Assembly (NCBI GenBank): GCA_902805985.1
Contig: CADCUW010000324.1
Location: forward strand, 1-15,335
Source: an uncultured Rubrobacteraceae bacterium
Lineage (GTDB): Bacteria > Actinomycetota > Rubrobacteria > Rubrobacterales > Rubrobacteraceae
DNA: 15,335 nt
Reading direction: 5' to 3'
In this document: positions 1-6,107 of the stretch, one piece after another
How positions within the stretch are numbered: the stretch's first letter is position 1
Layout of the letters: every line of letters starts with the position of its first letter
Notes under the pieces: model-generated
Database searches by the model: none
What the model saw: only the letters and a program-made list of their open reading frames with translations
Told to the model about the DNA's origin: nothing
Made by a program: the position numbers and the translations under genes

Positions 1-164
1 AGTCCCCTAGCGGCAACCTCTGCCGGAAGTCGTACCAGAGCCCGAAGCTCGGACCGTCGCCACCCGTAACCAACCGCGCCTCCTCAACTCCTGCGTCCAA
101 GCCCAGAGTCTACACTCCTGGACACCCCCGTTAGAGTTAGAGGAGCGACCGCCGGCTTCTGTAC
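1..164. other. Non-coding stretch downstream of the rlpA-like gene
   Basis: No convincing coding frame or RNA gene was seen. Two small inverted repeats are visible: CGGCA/TGCCG around 11-25, and a bulged hairpin around 104-122 (CCAG...CTGG on the minus strand). The second could help end transcription of the minus-strand gene that stops at 165. Neither is followed by a T-tract, so neither is called a terminator. Confidence 0.4.
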
Positions 165-818
165 TCAGTAGGCGAGCGTCTGCCCCGCGTAGACCACGTT
201 GGGGTCGGTCAGCCCGTTGTTGGGGTCGGTCAGCCCGTTGGCCGCCATGAGGCTGTCCACACTCGTCCCGAGCTCCGCGGCGATTCCGGTCAGCGTGTCC
301 CCGGACTGGACCGTGTAGGACCCGCCCGAGGCGGCCTCCCCACCGGAGCCGTCGTCGTAGTCCGCCGTCGCGTAGCCGTTCTGCGCGTAGTCCATCTGGA
401 CGTGATCCCTCTTCACGTGATCTCGCTCCACGTAGCCGTCGTCGGCCGCGTAGCCGGCGGCACCCGCCACCTCGTAGTCTACGTAGTCCACGCCGGCGTG
501 GGTGAGGCCGAGGTACTCTGCGGTGCCCTGGGAGAGGTCGAGATCGCGTCCGCCGGAGTAAGGGCCGCGGTCGTTTACGACGACGTCGACCGCGCGGCCG
601 GCGTAGCTGACGGTGATCTCCGTCCCGAGCGGCAGCGTGTTGTGGGCTGCCGTGAACCCCTGGGCGTCGAAGACCTCACCGCTCGCGGTGAGCTGTCCGT
701 CGAAGCCGGGCCCGTACCACGAAGCCAGGGCCGTATCGGCCTCGGCACGGTCGTTGCCGAAGGCCATAAAAGCCCCGAAAATAAGCAGGATCCAAAGTAA
801 ACGGCTCGCCTTGAGCAA
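165..818 (-). CDS. rlpA: RlpA-like septal-ring/lytic transglycosylase-type protein with C-terminal LysM domain
   Basis: Secreted cell-wall protein of 217 residues. Residues 1-27 form a signal peptide (basic start, long hydrophobic stretch, cleavage probably after AEA). Residues 30-110 are the double-psi beta-barrel of RlpA: ASWYGPGF at the start, AAHNTLPLGT carrying the conserved His, and VNDRGPY carrying the conserved Asp, the two residues needed for lytic transglycosylase activity in characterised RlpA. A low-complexity Tyr/Asp/His linker (about 117-160) contains an imperfect five-residue repeat (ERDHV, KRDHV). Residues 166-217 are one LysM peptidoglycan-binding domain (SYTVQSGDTLTGIA...YAGQTLAY), interrupted by a duplicated NGLTDPN. 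In Gram-negatives RlpA acts at the septum with a SPOR domain; here LysM replaces SPOR. The start is TTG, chosen because a GGAGGGGG ribosome site sits just upstream and the signal peptide follows directly. Family assignment is firm; catalytic activity is inferred. Confidence 0.88.
   Translation of the reverse strand: MLKASRLLWILLIFGAFMAFGNDRAEADTALASWYGPGFDGQLTASGEVFDAQGFTAAHNTLPLGTEITVSYAGRAVDVVVNDRGPYSGGRDLDLSQGTAEYLGLTHAGVDYVDYEVAGAAGYAADDGYVERDHVKRDHVQMDYAQNGYATADYDDGSGGEAASGGSYTVQSGDTLTGIAAELGTSVDSLMAANGLTDPNNGLTDPNVVYAGQTLAY
198..239 (-). repeat. Perfect 21-bp tandem duplication inside the LysM coding sequence
   Basis: Positions 198-218 and 219-239 are identical 21-mers (beginning gttggggtcggtcagcccg on the plus strand). 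The unit is 7 codons, so the duplication is in frame and gives NGLTDPNNGLTDPN near the end of the LysM domain. Perfect identity, including third codon positions, suggests a recent slippage event. Confidence 0.95.
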
Positions 819-887
819 AACGCGTCCCCCTCCGTCAGCGTTAGCTTGATCTATATCTGTGATTCACATCGAGGTGCAACGGCAGGG

Positions 888-916
888 AGTATTGGGCGAA
901 GGTAAAACGATTTCAA
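888..916 (-). promoter_or_regulatory. Promoter of the rlpA-like gene
   Basis: On the minus strand, TTGAAA (911-916) is followed after exactly 17 bp by AATACT (888-893). The predicted transcript start is near 881, giving a leader of about 60 nt before the TTG start. Seen by motif and spacing only. Confidence 0.6.
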
Positions 917-921
917 GGGGT

Positions 922-947
922 TTATCATCGTTATCACGGGGTGATAA
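922..947. promoter_or_regulatory. Palindromic operator between the divergent rlpA-like and HTH-PASTA genes
   Basis: TTATCAC (931-937), GGG, GTGATAA (941-947) is a perfect 7+3+7 inverted repeat. A third half-like TTATCA occurs at 922-927, nine bp before the first arm. The palindrome centre lies about 58 bp upstream of the inferred rlpA transcript start, a typical activator position. On the other strand it contains a -10-like GATAAT (943-948), so binding there could block leftward-to-rightward transcription of the HTH-PASTA gene. The binding protein is not known; the adjacent HTH protein is the obvious candidate. Confidence 0.55.
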
Positions 948-1120
948 TCCGGCGACGGGCCACCGGGCGCCGGGCGCAAGAATGCGTTCCATGCACGACG
1001 GGCGCGAGGCCCATTAGAAAGCCTAAAAACGCCTGTGTTCTCGCTTCACGAGGGCGTCGGCGGGATATGCTAACATGCCCATCGGCGGAGAAAGTGTCGG
1101 AAAATATCCGCGTGAAAACC

Positions 1121-2080
1121 ATGGAGGGGTCCATCTACACGGTAGACGACGTCAGCGATCTCCTGGGCATACCCCGCCCAACCCTGTACCGTTACTTGAG
1201 GGAGTACTCGATCCCCCACCTGCGTCAGGGGGGCAGGATCCGGATCCCCGAGGACTCTTTCGACCGTATCCGCGAGGCGAGGGACCTGCACAAGGAGGGC
1301 CTCGCGCAAGCCGTCCCACTGCGGGCGGAGGGGCGAAGCCGTCTCCCCGGTACCCTCGTGGCCGAGCCCATCACGGTGCGGGAGTCCGAAGCTCCCGCCC
1401 TCGCGTCCCCAGGCCCACACCTCCCGACCGGCAGGTTCGGCGCCCTCGGACGCCGCCGCAGGCGCGGCGCCCTCGTCGTTCTCTCGGCGTTGCTGATCGG
1501 CCTGCTCCTGATCCTCTTGCTCCCCGCCCTGAACGAGGAGGAGACGGCAACCTCGGACCAGCCGGCCCCCGACGCCGTCGAGCGGCCGGGGCCACCGGAA
1601 GCCAGACCGGCCGGCGCCGGCTCGGACGCGGCCGGTGAAGAGGGTGGCGGAGGCGACCCGACCGACGGCGTCGCGACGGACGCGGCTCCCCCTCAAGCCG
1701 AGGCCACATCCGAAGAACAGAGCACCCGGACCACACAGTCCCCTCAAGAACCTATCAGCGGAGTACCCGACGTCTCAGGCCAGCCCCTGGATGAGGCGGC
1801 GAGAAACCTCTCCGAAGCCGGCTACACCCTGGCTGCCATCAGAACCGTTAAGAGTCAGGAAGAGCCAGGCACCGTCACCGGGACCGAGCCCGCCTCCGGT
1901 ACCGAAGCCCGGCCGAACGCCCCCGTCGTCCTCACCATGAGCGCCGGCCCGACCGGCGTCTTTTCGGCTGTCGCCGCTTCGGCGAGCGCGTCTGCCACGA
2001 GCACCTCATCAGCAAACGCGGCGGCGTCGGCGAGCGTCTCATCGACAAGCGCTTCTGCCTCAGCTTCGCCTTCCCCGTAA
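1121..2080 (+). CDS. Membrane-anchored MerR/excisionase-type HTH protein with extracellular PASTA domain
   Basis: 319 residues from the ATG at 1121. Residues 5-45 (YTVDDVSDLLGIPRPTLYRY... RQGGRIRIPEDSF) are a MerR/excisionase-type (HTH_17-like) helix-turn-helix. A basic cluster RRRRR (about 111-115) precedes a single hydrophobic span at 116-137. Then come a Pro/Glu/Gly-rich linker (about 138-212), one PASTA domain (about 213-276, starting VPDVSGQPLDEA and ending VVLTMS) and a Ser/Ala-rich tail. The positive-inside rule puts the DNA-binding domain in the cytoplasm and PASTA outside. PASTA domains bind muropeptides in Ser/Thr kinases and penicillin-binding proteins; no kinase domain is present here. 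The role is inferred: a one-component membrane regulator of cell-wall genes, perhaps of the divergent rlpA-like gene. The start is uncertain: the frame is open back to 941, with in-frame GTG at 1094 and 1112 and ATG at 1067. The ATG at 1121 directly precedes the domain but lacks a clear ribosome site. Confidence 0.8.
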   Translation: MEGSIYTVDDVSDLLGIPRPTLYRYLREYSIPHLRQGGRIRIPEDSFDRIREARDLHKEGLAQAVPLRAEGRSRLPGTLVAEPITVRESEAPALASPGPHLPTGRFGALGRRRRRGALVVLSALLIGLLLILLLPALNEEETATSDQPAPDAVERPGPPEARPAGAGSDAAGEEGGGGDPTDGVATDAAPPQAEATSEEQSTRTTQSPQEPISGVPDVSGQPLDEAARNLSEAGYTLAAIRTVKSQEEPGTVTGTEPASGTEARPNAPVVLTMSAGPTGVFSAVAASASASATSTSSANAAASASVSSTSASASASPSP

Positions 2081-2090
2081 GCCGGGTTGA

Positions 2091-2108
2091 CCGGCGTTCG
2101 AACGTCGG
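2091..2108. other. Near-perfect palindrome after the HTH-PASTA gene
   Basis: CCGGCGTTC/GAACGTCGG matches at 8 of 9 positions and starts 10 bp after the stop codon at 2080. As RNA it would fold with stem CCGGCG/CGTCGG and loop UUCGAA. It could be a transcript-end hairpin, although no T-tract follows, or an operator for the downstream AraC-family gene. Confidence 0.35.
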
Positions 2109-2148
2109 CCAGGAAGGCGCAGAGTCCCGACCGGCACCGATCTGAGGG

Positions 2149-2176
2149 CTGATACCGACCCCTGACCGATTAGAAT
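2149..2176 (+). promoter_or_regulatory. Candidate promoter of the AraC-family gene
   Basis: TAGAAT at 2171-2176 is a good -10. CTGATA at 2149-2154 is a weak -35 (four of six positions) with a 16-bp spacer. The predicted transcript start is near 2183. Confidence 0.35.
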
Positions 2177-2210
2177 AAGGAGATGGTGGCATCCCCATCC
2201 GTGGCGGCAG

Positions 2211-3155
2211 GTGGTTGTGGCCGGTGACGGGTCAAGAGAGAGCCACCGTGCTGCGTTCCCCAACGTGGCACGGGCGCTTCCCGGCTCGGCGGTAGTAGAG
2301 GGTTCCAGGCGTACGTGCGACGGCATCGAGGCGATGCGATTCCGGCCCGTCTCGGAGGAGATCTCCGTACCCGCCTTGGCGAACCACCTCGTCGTCCTGC
2401 ACCTCGGCCCTCCGGTCGCCGTGACGCAGAGGACGGACGGCGAACGGGCGAGGGAGAGGCTCGTCGGCACGGGCGGCTCGGCGGTCTTGCCGGCGGGCCT
2501 GGCGAGCGAGTGGCGCTGGGGGGACCGCGGGGAAGGCCGGGCGGACAGCCTCCACATGTACCTCGCGCCTGCGCTGATCCGCGAAGCCGCAGAGGGCGTC
2601 GGGGTGGACCCTGATCTCATCGAGATCAGGGGCGGCCTTGACCCGTACGACCCGCAGATCGAGCGGATCGGGCTTTCCCTCCTTCCCGAACTCGAAGCAG
2701 AGGCACCGCTGGGCGGTGCGCTCTTTGTGGACGCCCTATCGAGGGCTCTGACGGTACACCTGCTCAGGGAACATTCCACGCTCGGAGGGCGGGCGCGGCG
2801 CGCGGCCTACAGCGAGCCCGGGGAGCCCGGGGGAGGCCTTGCCGGGCCCGCCCTCAAGCGGGCCACCGATTACGTGGGTGACAACATCGCGGGAGATCTG
2901 ACCCTGGCAGGGATCGCGCGGGCGGCCAACACCAGCCCGTTTCACTTCTCCCGCCTCTTCAAGCGATCGACGGGTCTCAGCCCGCACCAGTACGTGATCC
3001 GGCAACGCGTCGAGCGGGCCAGGGAGCTCCTGATAAACACAGACCTCCCGCTCCATGAGGTTGCCGAGACCGCGGGCTTCGCGCACCAGAGTCACATGGG
3101 ACATCACCTCAAGCGACTCCTCGGCGTCTCCCCCACCCGGCTGCGGAACGGGTAG
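2211..3155 (+). CDS. AraC-family transcriptional regulator
   Basis: 314 residues. The C-terminal ~100 residues are a typical AraC/XylS double helix-turn-helix. The first HTH is around LTLAGIARAANTSPFHFSRL. The connecting and second HTH run from the GLSPHQYVIRQRVERARELL region to HEVAETAGFAHQSHMGHHLK, ending in GVSPTRLR. The N-terminal ~200 residues contain HLVVLHLGPPV and a PAGLASEWRWG segment of the cupin-like sensor type found in this family; the ligand cannot be read from sequence. The frame is open back to 2166. GTG at 2211 (or 2217) is the only upstream start; ATG at 2336 would cut into the conserved N-terminal region. No good ribosome site precedes 2211, so the start is uncertain. It probably controls the co-directional oxidoreductase gene 162 bp downstream. 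Confidence 0.87.
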   Translation: MVVAGDGSRESHRAAFPNVARALPGSAVVEGSRRTCDGIEAMRFRPVSEEISVPALANHLVVLHLGPPVAVTQRTDGERARERLVGTGGSAVLPAGLASEWRWGDRGEGRADSLHMYLAPALIREAAEGVGVDPDLIEIRGGLDPYDPQIERIGLSLLPELEAEAPLGGALFVDALSRALTVHLLREHSTLGGRARRAAYSEPGEPGGGLAGPALKRATDYVGDNIAGDLTLAGIARAANTSPFHFSRLFKRSTGLSPHQYVIRQRVERARELLINTDLPLHEVAETAGFAHQSHMGHHLKRLLGVSPTRLRNG

Positions 3156-3181
3156 GCTGCCAGAGCCTTTTCGGGACAAGA

Positions 3182-3210
3182 GCAAGAACACGCCACGGGT
3201 CGCAAGAACA
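3182..3210 (+). promoter_or_regulatory. Direct repeat, candidate AraC-type binding site
   Basis: GCAAGAACA occurs at 3182-3190 and again at 3202-3210, exactly 20 bp apart, on the same face of the helix. AraC-family proteins commonly bind two direct repeats about two turns apart next to the -35 of a target promoter. The site lies between the AraC-family gene and the oxidoreductase gene. A weak -10-like CACAAT sits near 3237. The regulator link is inferred. Confidence 0.4.
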
Positions 3211-3317
3211 TGAGAGAGACGCCCGCTCCACACCGGCACAATCCCGTCACGGCGCGGGCAGGGCGGCCCCCGGGCGGACCACGTAGGGCGAAGGCCGCCG
3301 GGAGAAGGAGAAGAGCA

Positions 3318-4367
3318 GTGATCGTCGATGAACAGAGCAACCTTATGCAAGCCGTCCGGGCGAGAAGTTTTGGGACGCCAGACGTCCTTGTGCTGGAAGA
3401 GGTGCCGATTCCGCGGCCTGGGCCGGGTCAGGTCCTAATCCGGGTCGAGTCGGCCGGCGTCAACTTCTCGGACGTGAAGCGCCGCCGCAACGACCCGTAC
3501 CCGTTCCCGACGACGCTGCCGTATACCCCGGGCGGGGAGGTGGCCGGTACGGTCGAGGAGCTCGGCGAGGGCGTCGAGGGCCCATCGGTCGGAACGCCGG
3601 TGTTCGCGCTGGTGGGCGCCGACGGGTCGACCGGATACGCGCAATTCGCGTTGGCCAGCGCCTCAGGCGTCACGACGATCCCGCCAGGCTTGAGCGCGGA
3701 CGTGGCCTCGGGGCTCGTGATCTCCGGCTCGACGGCCGTCCTCATTCTCGAGGAGGCGGCCCGCCTGCAGGCTGGCGAGACCGTGCTCGTGCAGGGAGCG
3801 GCGGGCGGGGTCGGAAGCTACGCCGTGCAGATCGCGAAGCTCCTGGGCGCCGGCACCGTAATCGGGGCGGCCGGCTCGCCCGAAAAGCGGGAGGCGGTGT
3901 TGGCGCTCGGCGCCGACCACGCCGTCGACTACACACAAGAGGACTGGCCCGATCGCGTCCTAGAGTTCACCGGTGGTCGGGGCGTCGACGTTGTTCTGGA
4001 GATGGCCGGCGGCAGCGCGTTCGAGCAGGGCCTGTCGTGCCTCGCACCGTTCGGCCGCACGGTCGTTTACGGGAGCAGCAGCGCAGAGCCCCTCCAGATG
4101 GGTCCGGAGACGATCCAGGCTCTGTTCTACGATCCCTCGCCCAACCAGTCGCTCGTCGCGTTCAACCTCGGGCTGTGGTTCGCGATGCGGCCGGAAGCCG
4201 CGGTCGGCGCGTTGCGGACCTTGATCGGGCATGTCGCATCGGGCCGGGTGGAGGTCCCCATCGGGCACGTGCTGCCGTTGGGACGGGCCGCGGAGGCGCA
4301 CCGGATGCTCGAAGAGCGACGCAACACGGGGAAGATCGTCCTGAAGCCCTGGACTACCGGATGGTAG
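3318..4367 (+). CDS. Zinc-independent quinone oxidoreductase-like MDR-family dehydrogenase
   Basis: 349 residues, the normal size for the quinone oxidoreductase (QOR) branch of the medium-chain dehydrogenase/reductase superfamily. The N-terminal GroES-like domain includes ESAGVNFSDVKRR and LPYTPGGEVAGTVEELG. The Rossmann domain follows, with nucleotide-binding VLVQGAAGGVGSYAVQIAKLLGA and LGADHAVDYT; the AAGGVG pattern usually indicates NADPH use. The Cys/His/Glu zinc ligands of alcohol dehydrogenases are absent. Likely reaction: NAD(P)H-dependent one- or two-electron reduction of quinones or enals; the substrate is unknown. Start GTG at 3318 was chosen because AAGGAG lies 7 nt upstream; an in-frame ATG at 3345 is the alternative. 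The neighbouring AraC-family gene is the likely regulator, which would suit induction by an electrophile or aromatic compound (inference). Confidence 0.9.
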   Translation: MIVDEQSNLMQAVRARSFGTPDVLVLEEVPIPRPGPGQVLIRVESAGVNFSDVKRRRNDPYPFPTTLPYTPGGEVAGTVEELGEGVEGPSVGTPVFALVGADGSTGYAQFALASASGVTTIPPGLSADVASGLVISGSTAVLILEEAARLQAGETVLVQGAAGGVGSYAVQIAKLLGAGTVIGAAGSPEKREAVLALGADHAVDYTQEDWPDRVLEFTGGRGVDVVLEMAGGSAFEQGLSCLAPFGRTVVYGSSSAEPLQMGPETIQALFYDPSPNQSLVAFNLGLWFAMRPEAAVGALRTLIGHVASGRVEVPIGHVLPLGRAAEAHRMLEERRNTGKIVLKPWTTGW

Positions 4368-4379
4368 GAGAAGACCCTG

Positions 4380-4651
4380 ATGCCCGACTACATGGTCGTC
4401 GCCGCGTTTGGGAGCGAGCCGGATGCAGCGAGGTGATGGTATGCCGTGGCGTCCCGCGAGCGGCGTAGCTGTTCACCGACCTTCCCGAGGCGTGGCTCGT
4501 GGTGTACGGCGCCGACTCGCATGCCGCGCGGCACGCGAGAAGGCCATTGCCCCCGTACCCGCACATGGATCTCCAGAGTATCGTGGAGATGGATGGCATC
4601 CGCACGCCAGACCTGCGCGGCGCTACACGAGAAGAGTGGAAGGCTGTCTAG
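4380..4651 (+). pseudogene. Broken small gene of unknown function
   Basis: Two protein-like fragments lie in different frames. From ATG 4380 an 18-codon piece (MPDYMVVAAFGSEPDAAR) stops at TGA 4434. From about 4469 a 60-codon piece in another frame (starting LFTDLPEAWLVVYGADS, ending DLRGATREEWKAV) runs to TAG 4649-4651. It has no start codon at its beginning, because an in-frame TAG at 4466 comes immediately before it. Both pieces have strongly GC-ending codons, as in the real neighbouring genes, which supports past coding. Joining them needs one frameshift near 4433 plus loss of the TAG at 4466, giving a protein of about 90 residues. I do not recognise the family. The ATG lies 12 nt after the oxidoreductase stop, so it may once have been co-transcribed. 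A sequencing error is an alternative explanation for one of the two lesions, less likely for both. Confidence 0.4.
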
Positions 4652-5451
4652 TAGGTGAGGAGCAGTCGGACGCCGACAAAGATGAGCATGACAGCGAGGA
4701 CCGTCTTGAGAGGTTTGCCGGGGAGCCAGGGGGCGATGCGGCTGCCGATGAGTACGCCGGGGATGCCGCCGAGGAGCAGGGAACCCGCGAGGCCGAAGTC
4801 CACGTTGCCCTGGGTCATGTGGGCGAGGCCGACGACCAGGGAGAGAACGGTCGCGTGGGCGATGTCCGTGCCGACGACGACCGCGGGGGCCAGCGGGTAG
4901 AGGAGCAGCAGGATCACGGCCATCACGCTGCCGGACCCTATCGAGGTCAGGCCGACGAGATAGCCGCCGAGGGCGCCGAAGACGACCGTATACGCGCGGC
5001 GCCTCGTGCTCATGCGGCCCTTGCCGTCCCAGACGTGGGGTTTGGGGCTGGCGTCCCGGCTCGGCATAAAGTAGTTGCGGTAGATCAGGGACGCACCCAC
5101 CAGCACGAGCGTGCAGGCTATGACGTTGATCATGATGGCCTTTACGGTCTCGGGGTCGAAGGCGCCTTCGATCCACTCGAGCGTCGCCACACCTAGCAAC
5201 CCCGCGGGGATGCTCCCGAACCCGAGGAATAAAGCCACCTCCAGGTTCACCGACCGCTGCCGGTAGTGCTGCACGGAGCCGGTGAACTTCGTGAGGGTCG
5301 CGAAGACCATGTCCGTCCCGACCGCGGTCGCGGGGGGAACCCCGAGACCCGCGACCAGGAACGGCGTCATCAGCGAGCCGCCGCCCACCCCCGTAAGGCC
5401 TACCAGGAAACCGACCAGCAGGCCGAAGAGGGTGGGCGTGGCGTCGAACAT
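4648..5451 (-). CDS. TauE/SafE (DUF81) family membrane permease, possible sulfate or sulfite transporter
   Basis: 267 residues with about eight hydrophobic segments in two homologous halves. The first half has GLTGVGGGSLMTPFLV and the second GLTSIGSGSVMAVILL, the repeated Gly-rich signature of the family, each followed by a GTD motif (AVGTDMVFA, VVGTDIAHA). Members move sulfite, sulfoacetate, taurine-derived or other organosulfur anions, usually outward; a DUF81 protein in the corynebacterial sulfate-assimilation cluster has been proposed as a sulfate importer. It is the last gene of the sulfur operon: its ATG lies 3 nt after the cysC stop. Sulfate uptake or sulfite relief are both plausible, and direction cannot be read from sequence. 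No ABC-type sulfate transporter is present in the window. Its stop codon overlaps, as CTAG, the stop of the convergent broken gene. Confidence 0.88.
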   Translation of the reverse strand: MFDATPTLFGLLVGFLVGLTGVGGGSLMTPFLVAGLGVPPATAVGTDMVFATLTKFTGSVQHYRQRSVNLEVALFLGFGSIPAGLLGVATLEWIEGAFDPETVKAIMINVIACTLVLVGASLIYRNYFMPSRDASPKPHVWDGKGRMSTRRRAYTVVFGALGGYLVGLTSIGSGSVMAVILLLLYPLAPAVVVGTDIAHATVLSLVVGLAHMTQGNVDFGLAGSLLLGGIPGVLIGSRIAPWLPGKPLKTVLAVMLIFVGVRLLLTY

Positions 5452-5454
5452 CCC

Positions 5455-6024
5455 CTAGACCCGGTTAAACTCCGGAACAGGCTGGAGGTAGCCCTGCTCC
5501 TCGAGGTACCGGATGACCCGCGCGGCGCTCTCGGCCGGCTCTTCTTCGTTGGTCTTGATGTGGAGCTCGGGGGCGACGGGCGCCTCGTACGGGTCCGAAA
5601 CACCGGTGAACTGCGGGATCTCACCGCTGAAGGCCTTCGCGTAGAGGCCCTTGACGTCCCGATCAGCGCACACGTCGAGCGGCGCGTCCACGAAGACCTC
5701 GAGGAAGCCCTCGCCCACGTTACGCCTGACCTGGTCCCTGACCTCCTTGAAAGGGGAGATGGCCGAGACGATCACGCCGACGCCGTTGCGCGTGAGAAGG
5801 TCGGCCACGAACCCGATGCGGAGCACGTTCGTGTCGCGGTCCTCGCGGCTGAAGCCGAGGCCCTTGGAGAGGTTCGTCCTGACGATGTCCCCGTCCAGAA
5901 CCTCGATCTTGCCGTGCCGCATCCGGAGCTCTTTCTCGACGATCTCCGCGATGGTCGTCTTGCCGGCCCCGGACAGCCCCGTGAACCACAACGTGAAACC
6001 GCCGCGCCTCTTCCCGTTCTCCAT
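5455..6024 (-). CDS. cysC: Adenylylsulfate kinase (APS kinase)
   Basis: 189 residues, typical for stand-alone CysC. It phosphorylates APS at the 3' position with ATP to give PAPS in the cytoplasm. Visible motifs: Walker [10 protein letters not shown] (16-24); the APS-binding [20 protein letters not shown] (44-63) followed by [11 protein letters not shown]; the SAISPFK segment (88-94); and the lid [17 protein letters not shown] (125-141) with SDPYEAP. The start ATG has AAGGAGAG about 8 nt upstream. It is 83 bp downstream of sat and 3 nt upstream of the permease gene. Its presence beside a CysH that keeps most, but not all, iron-sulfur Cys residues leaves open whether PAPS feeds sulfate reduction or only sulfation. 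Confidence 0.96.
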   Translation of the reverse strand: MENGKRRGGFTLWFTGLSGAGKTTIAEIVEKELRMRHGKIEVLDGDIVRTNLSKGLGFSREDRDTNVLRIGFVADLLTRNGVGVIVSAISPFKEVRDQVRRNVGEGFLEVFVDAPLDVCADRDVKGLYAKAFSGEIPQFTGVSDPYEAPVAPELHIKTNEEEPAESAARVIRYLEEQGYLQPVPEFNRV

Positions 6025-6037
6025 CCCTGTCTCTCCT

Positions 6038-6072
6038 TTACTTGCAGTTGCTTTTAGTTACTTACTGTTGCT
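6038..6072 (-). repeat. Imperfect 15-bp direct repeat upstream of cysC
   Basis: On the minus strand AGCAACAGTAAGTAA (6072-6058) and AGCAACTGCAAGTAA (6052-6038) match at 13 of 15 positions with a period of exactly 20 bp. The second copy ends directly at the cysC ribosome site. This may be a binding site for a regulator or processing factor acting between sat and cysC, or a remnant of slippage. Confidence 0.5.
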
Positions 6073-6085
6073 ACCGCGACCCAGT

Positions 6086-6099
6086 TTAACAAATGTTAA
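6086..6099. promoter_or_regulatory. AT-rich palindrome between sat and cysC
   Basis: TTAACA-AA-TGTTAA on the plus strand, with perfect 6-bp arms, starts 9 bp after the sat stop. In this GC-rich window such an AT-rich perfect inverted repeat stands out. It is too weak to be a terminator; an operator or RNA-processing site is possible. Confidence 0.35.
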
Positions 6100-6107
6100 C
6101 GATTCTT

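Noticed and set aside
819..940. c-di-AMP (ydaO-type) riboswitch upstream of the rlpA-like gene
   Set aside because: Such riboswitches often precede actinobacterial cell-wall hydrolases, but the predicted leader is only about 60 nt and lacks the conserved GGGGAACC-type elements.
2091..2108. Possible SOS (LexA) box in the CGTTCGAACG palindrome
   Set aside because: LexA boxes in these bacteria have GAAC-N4-GTTC order; here the half sites are reversed with no spacer, so it is not an SOS box.
4408..5196. Long plus-strand open frame (262 codons) opposite the TauE/SafE gene
   Set aside because: Highly charged, low-complexity translation antisense to a clear membrane protein; a GC-rich shadow frame.
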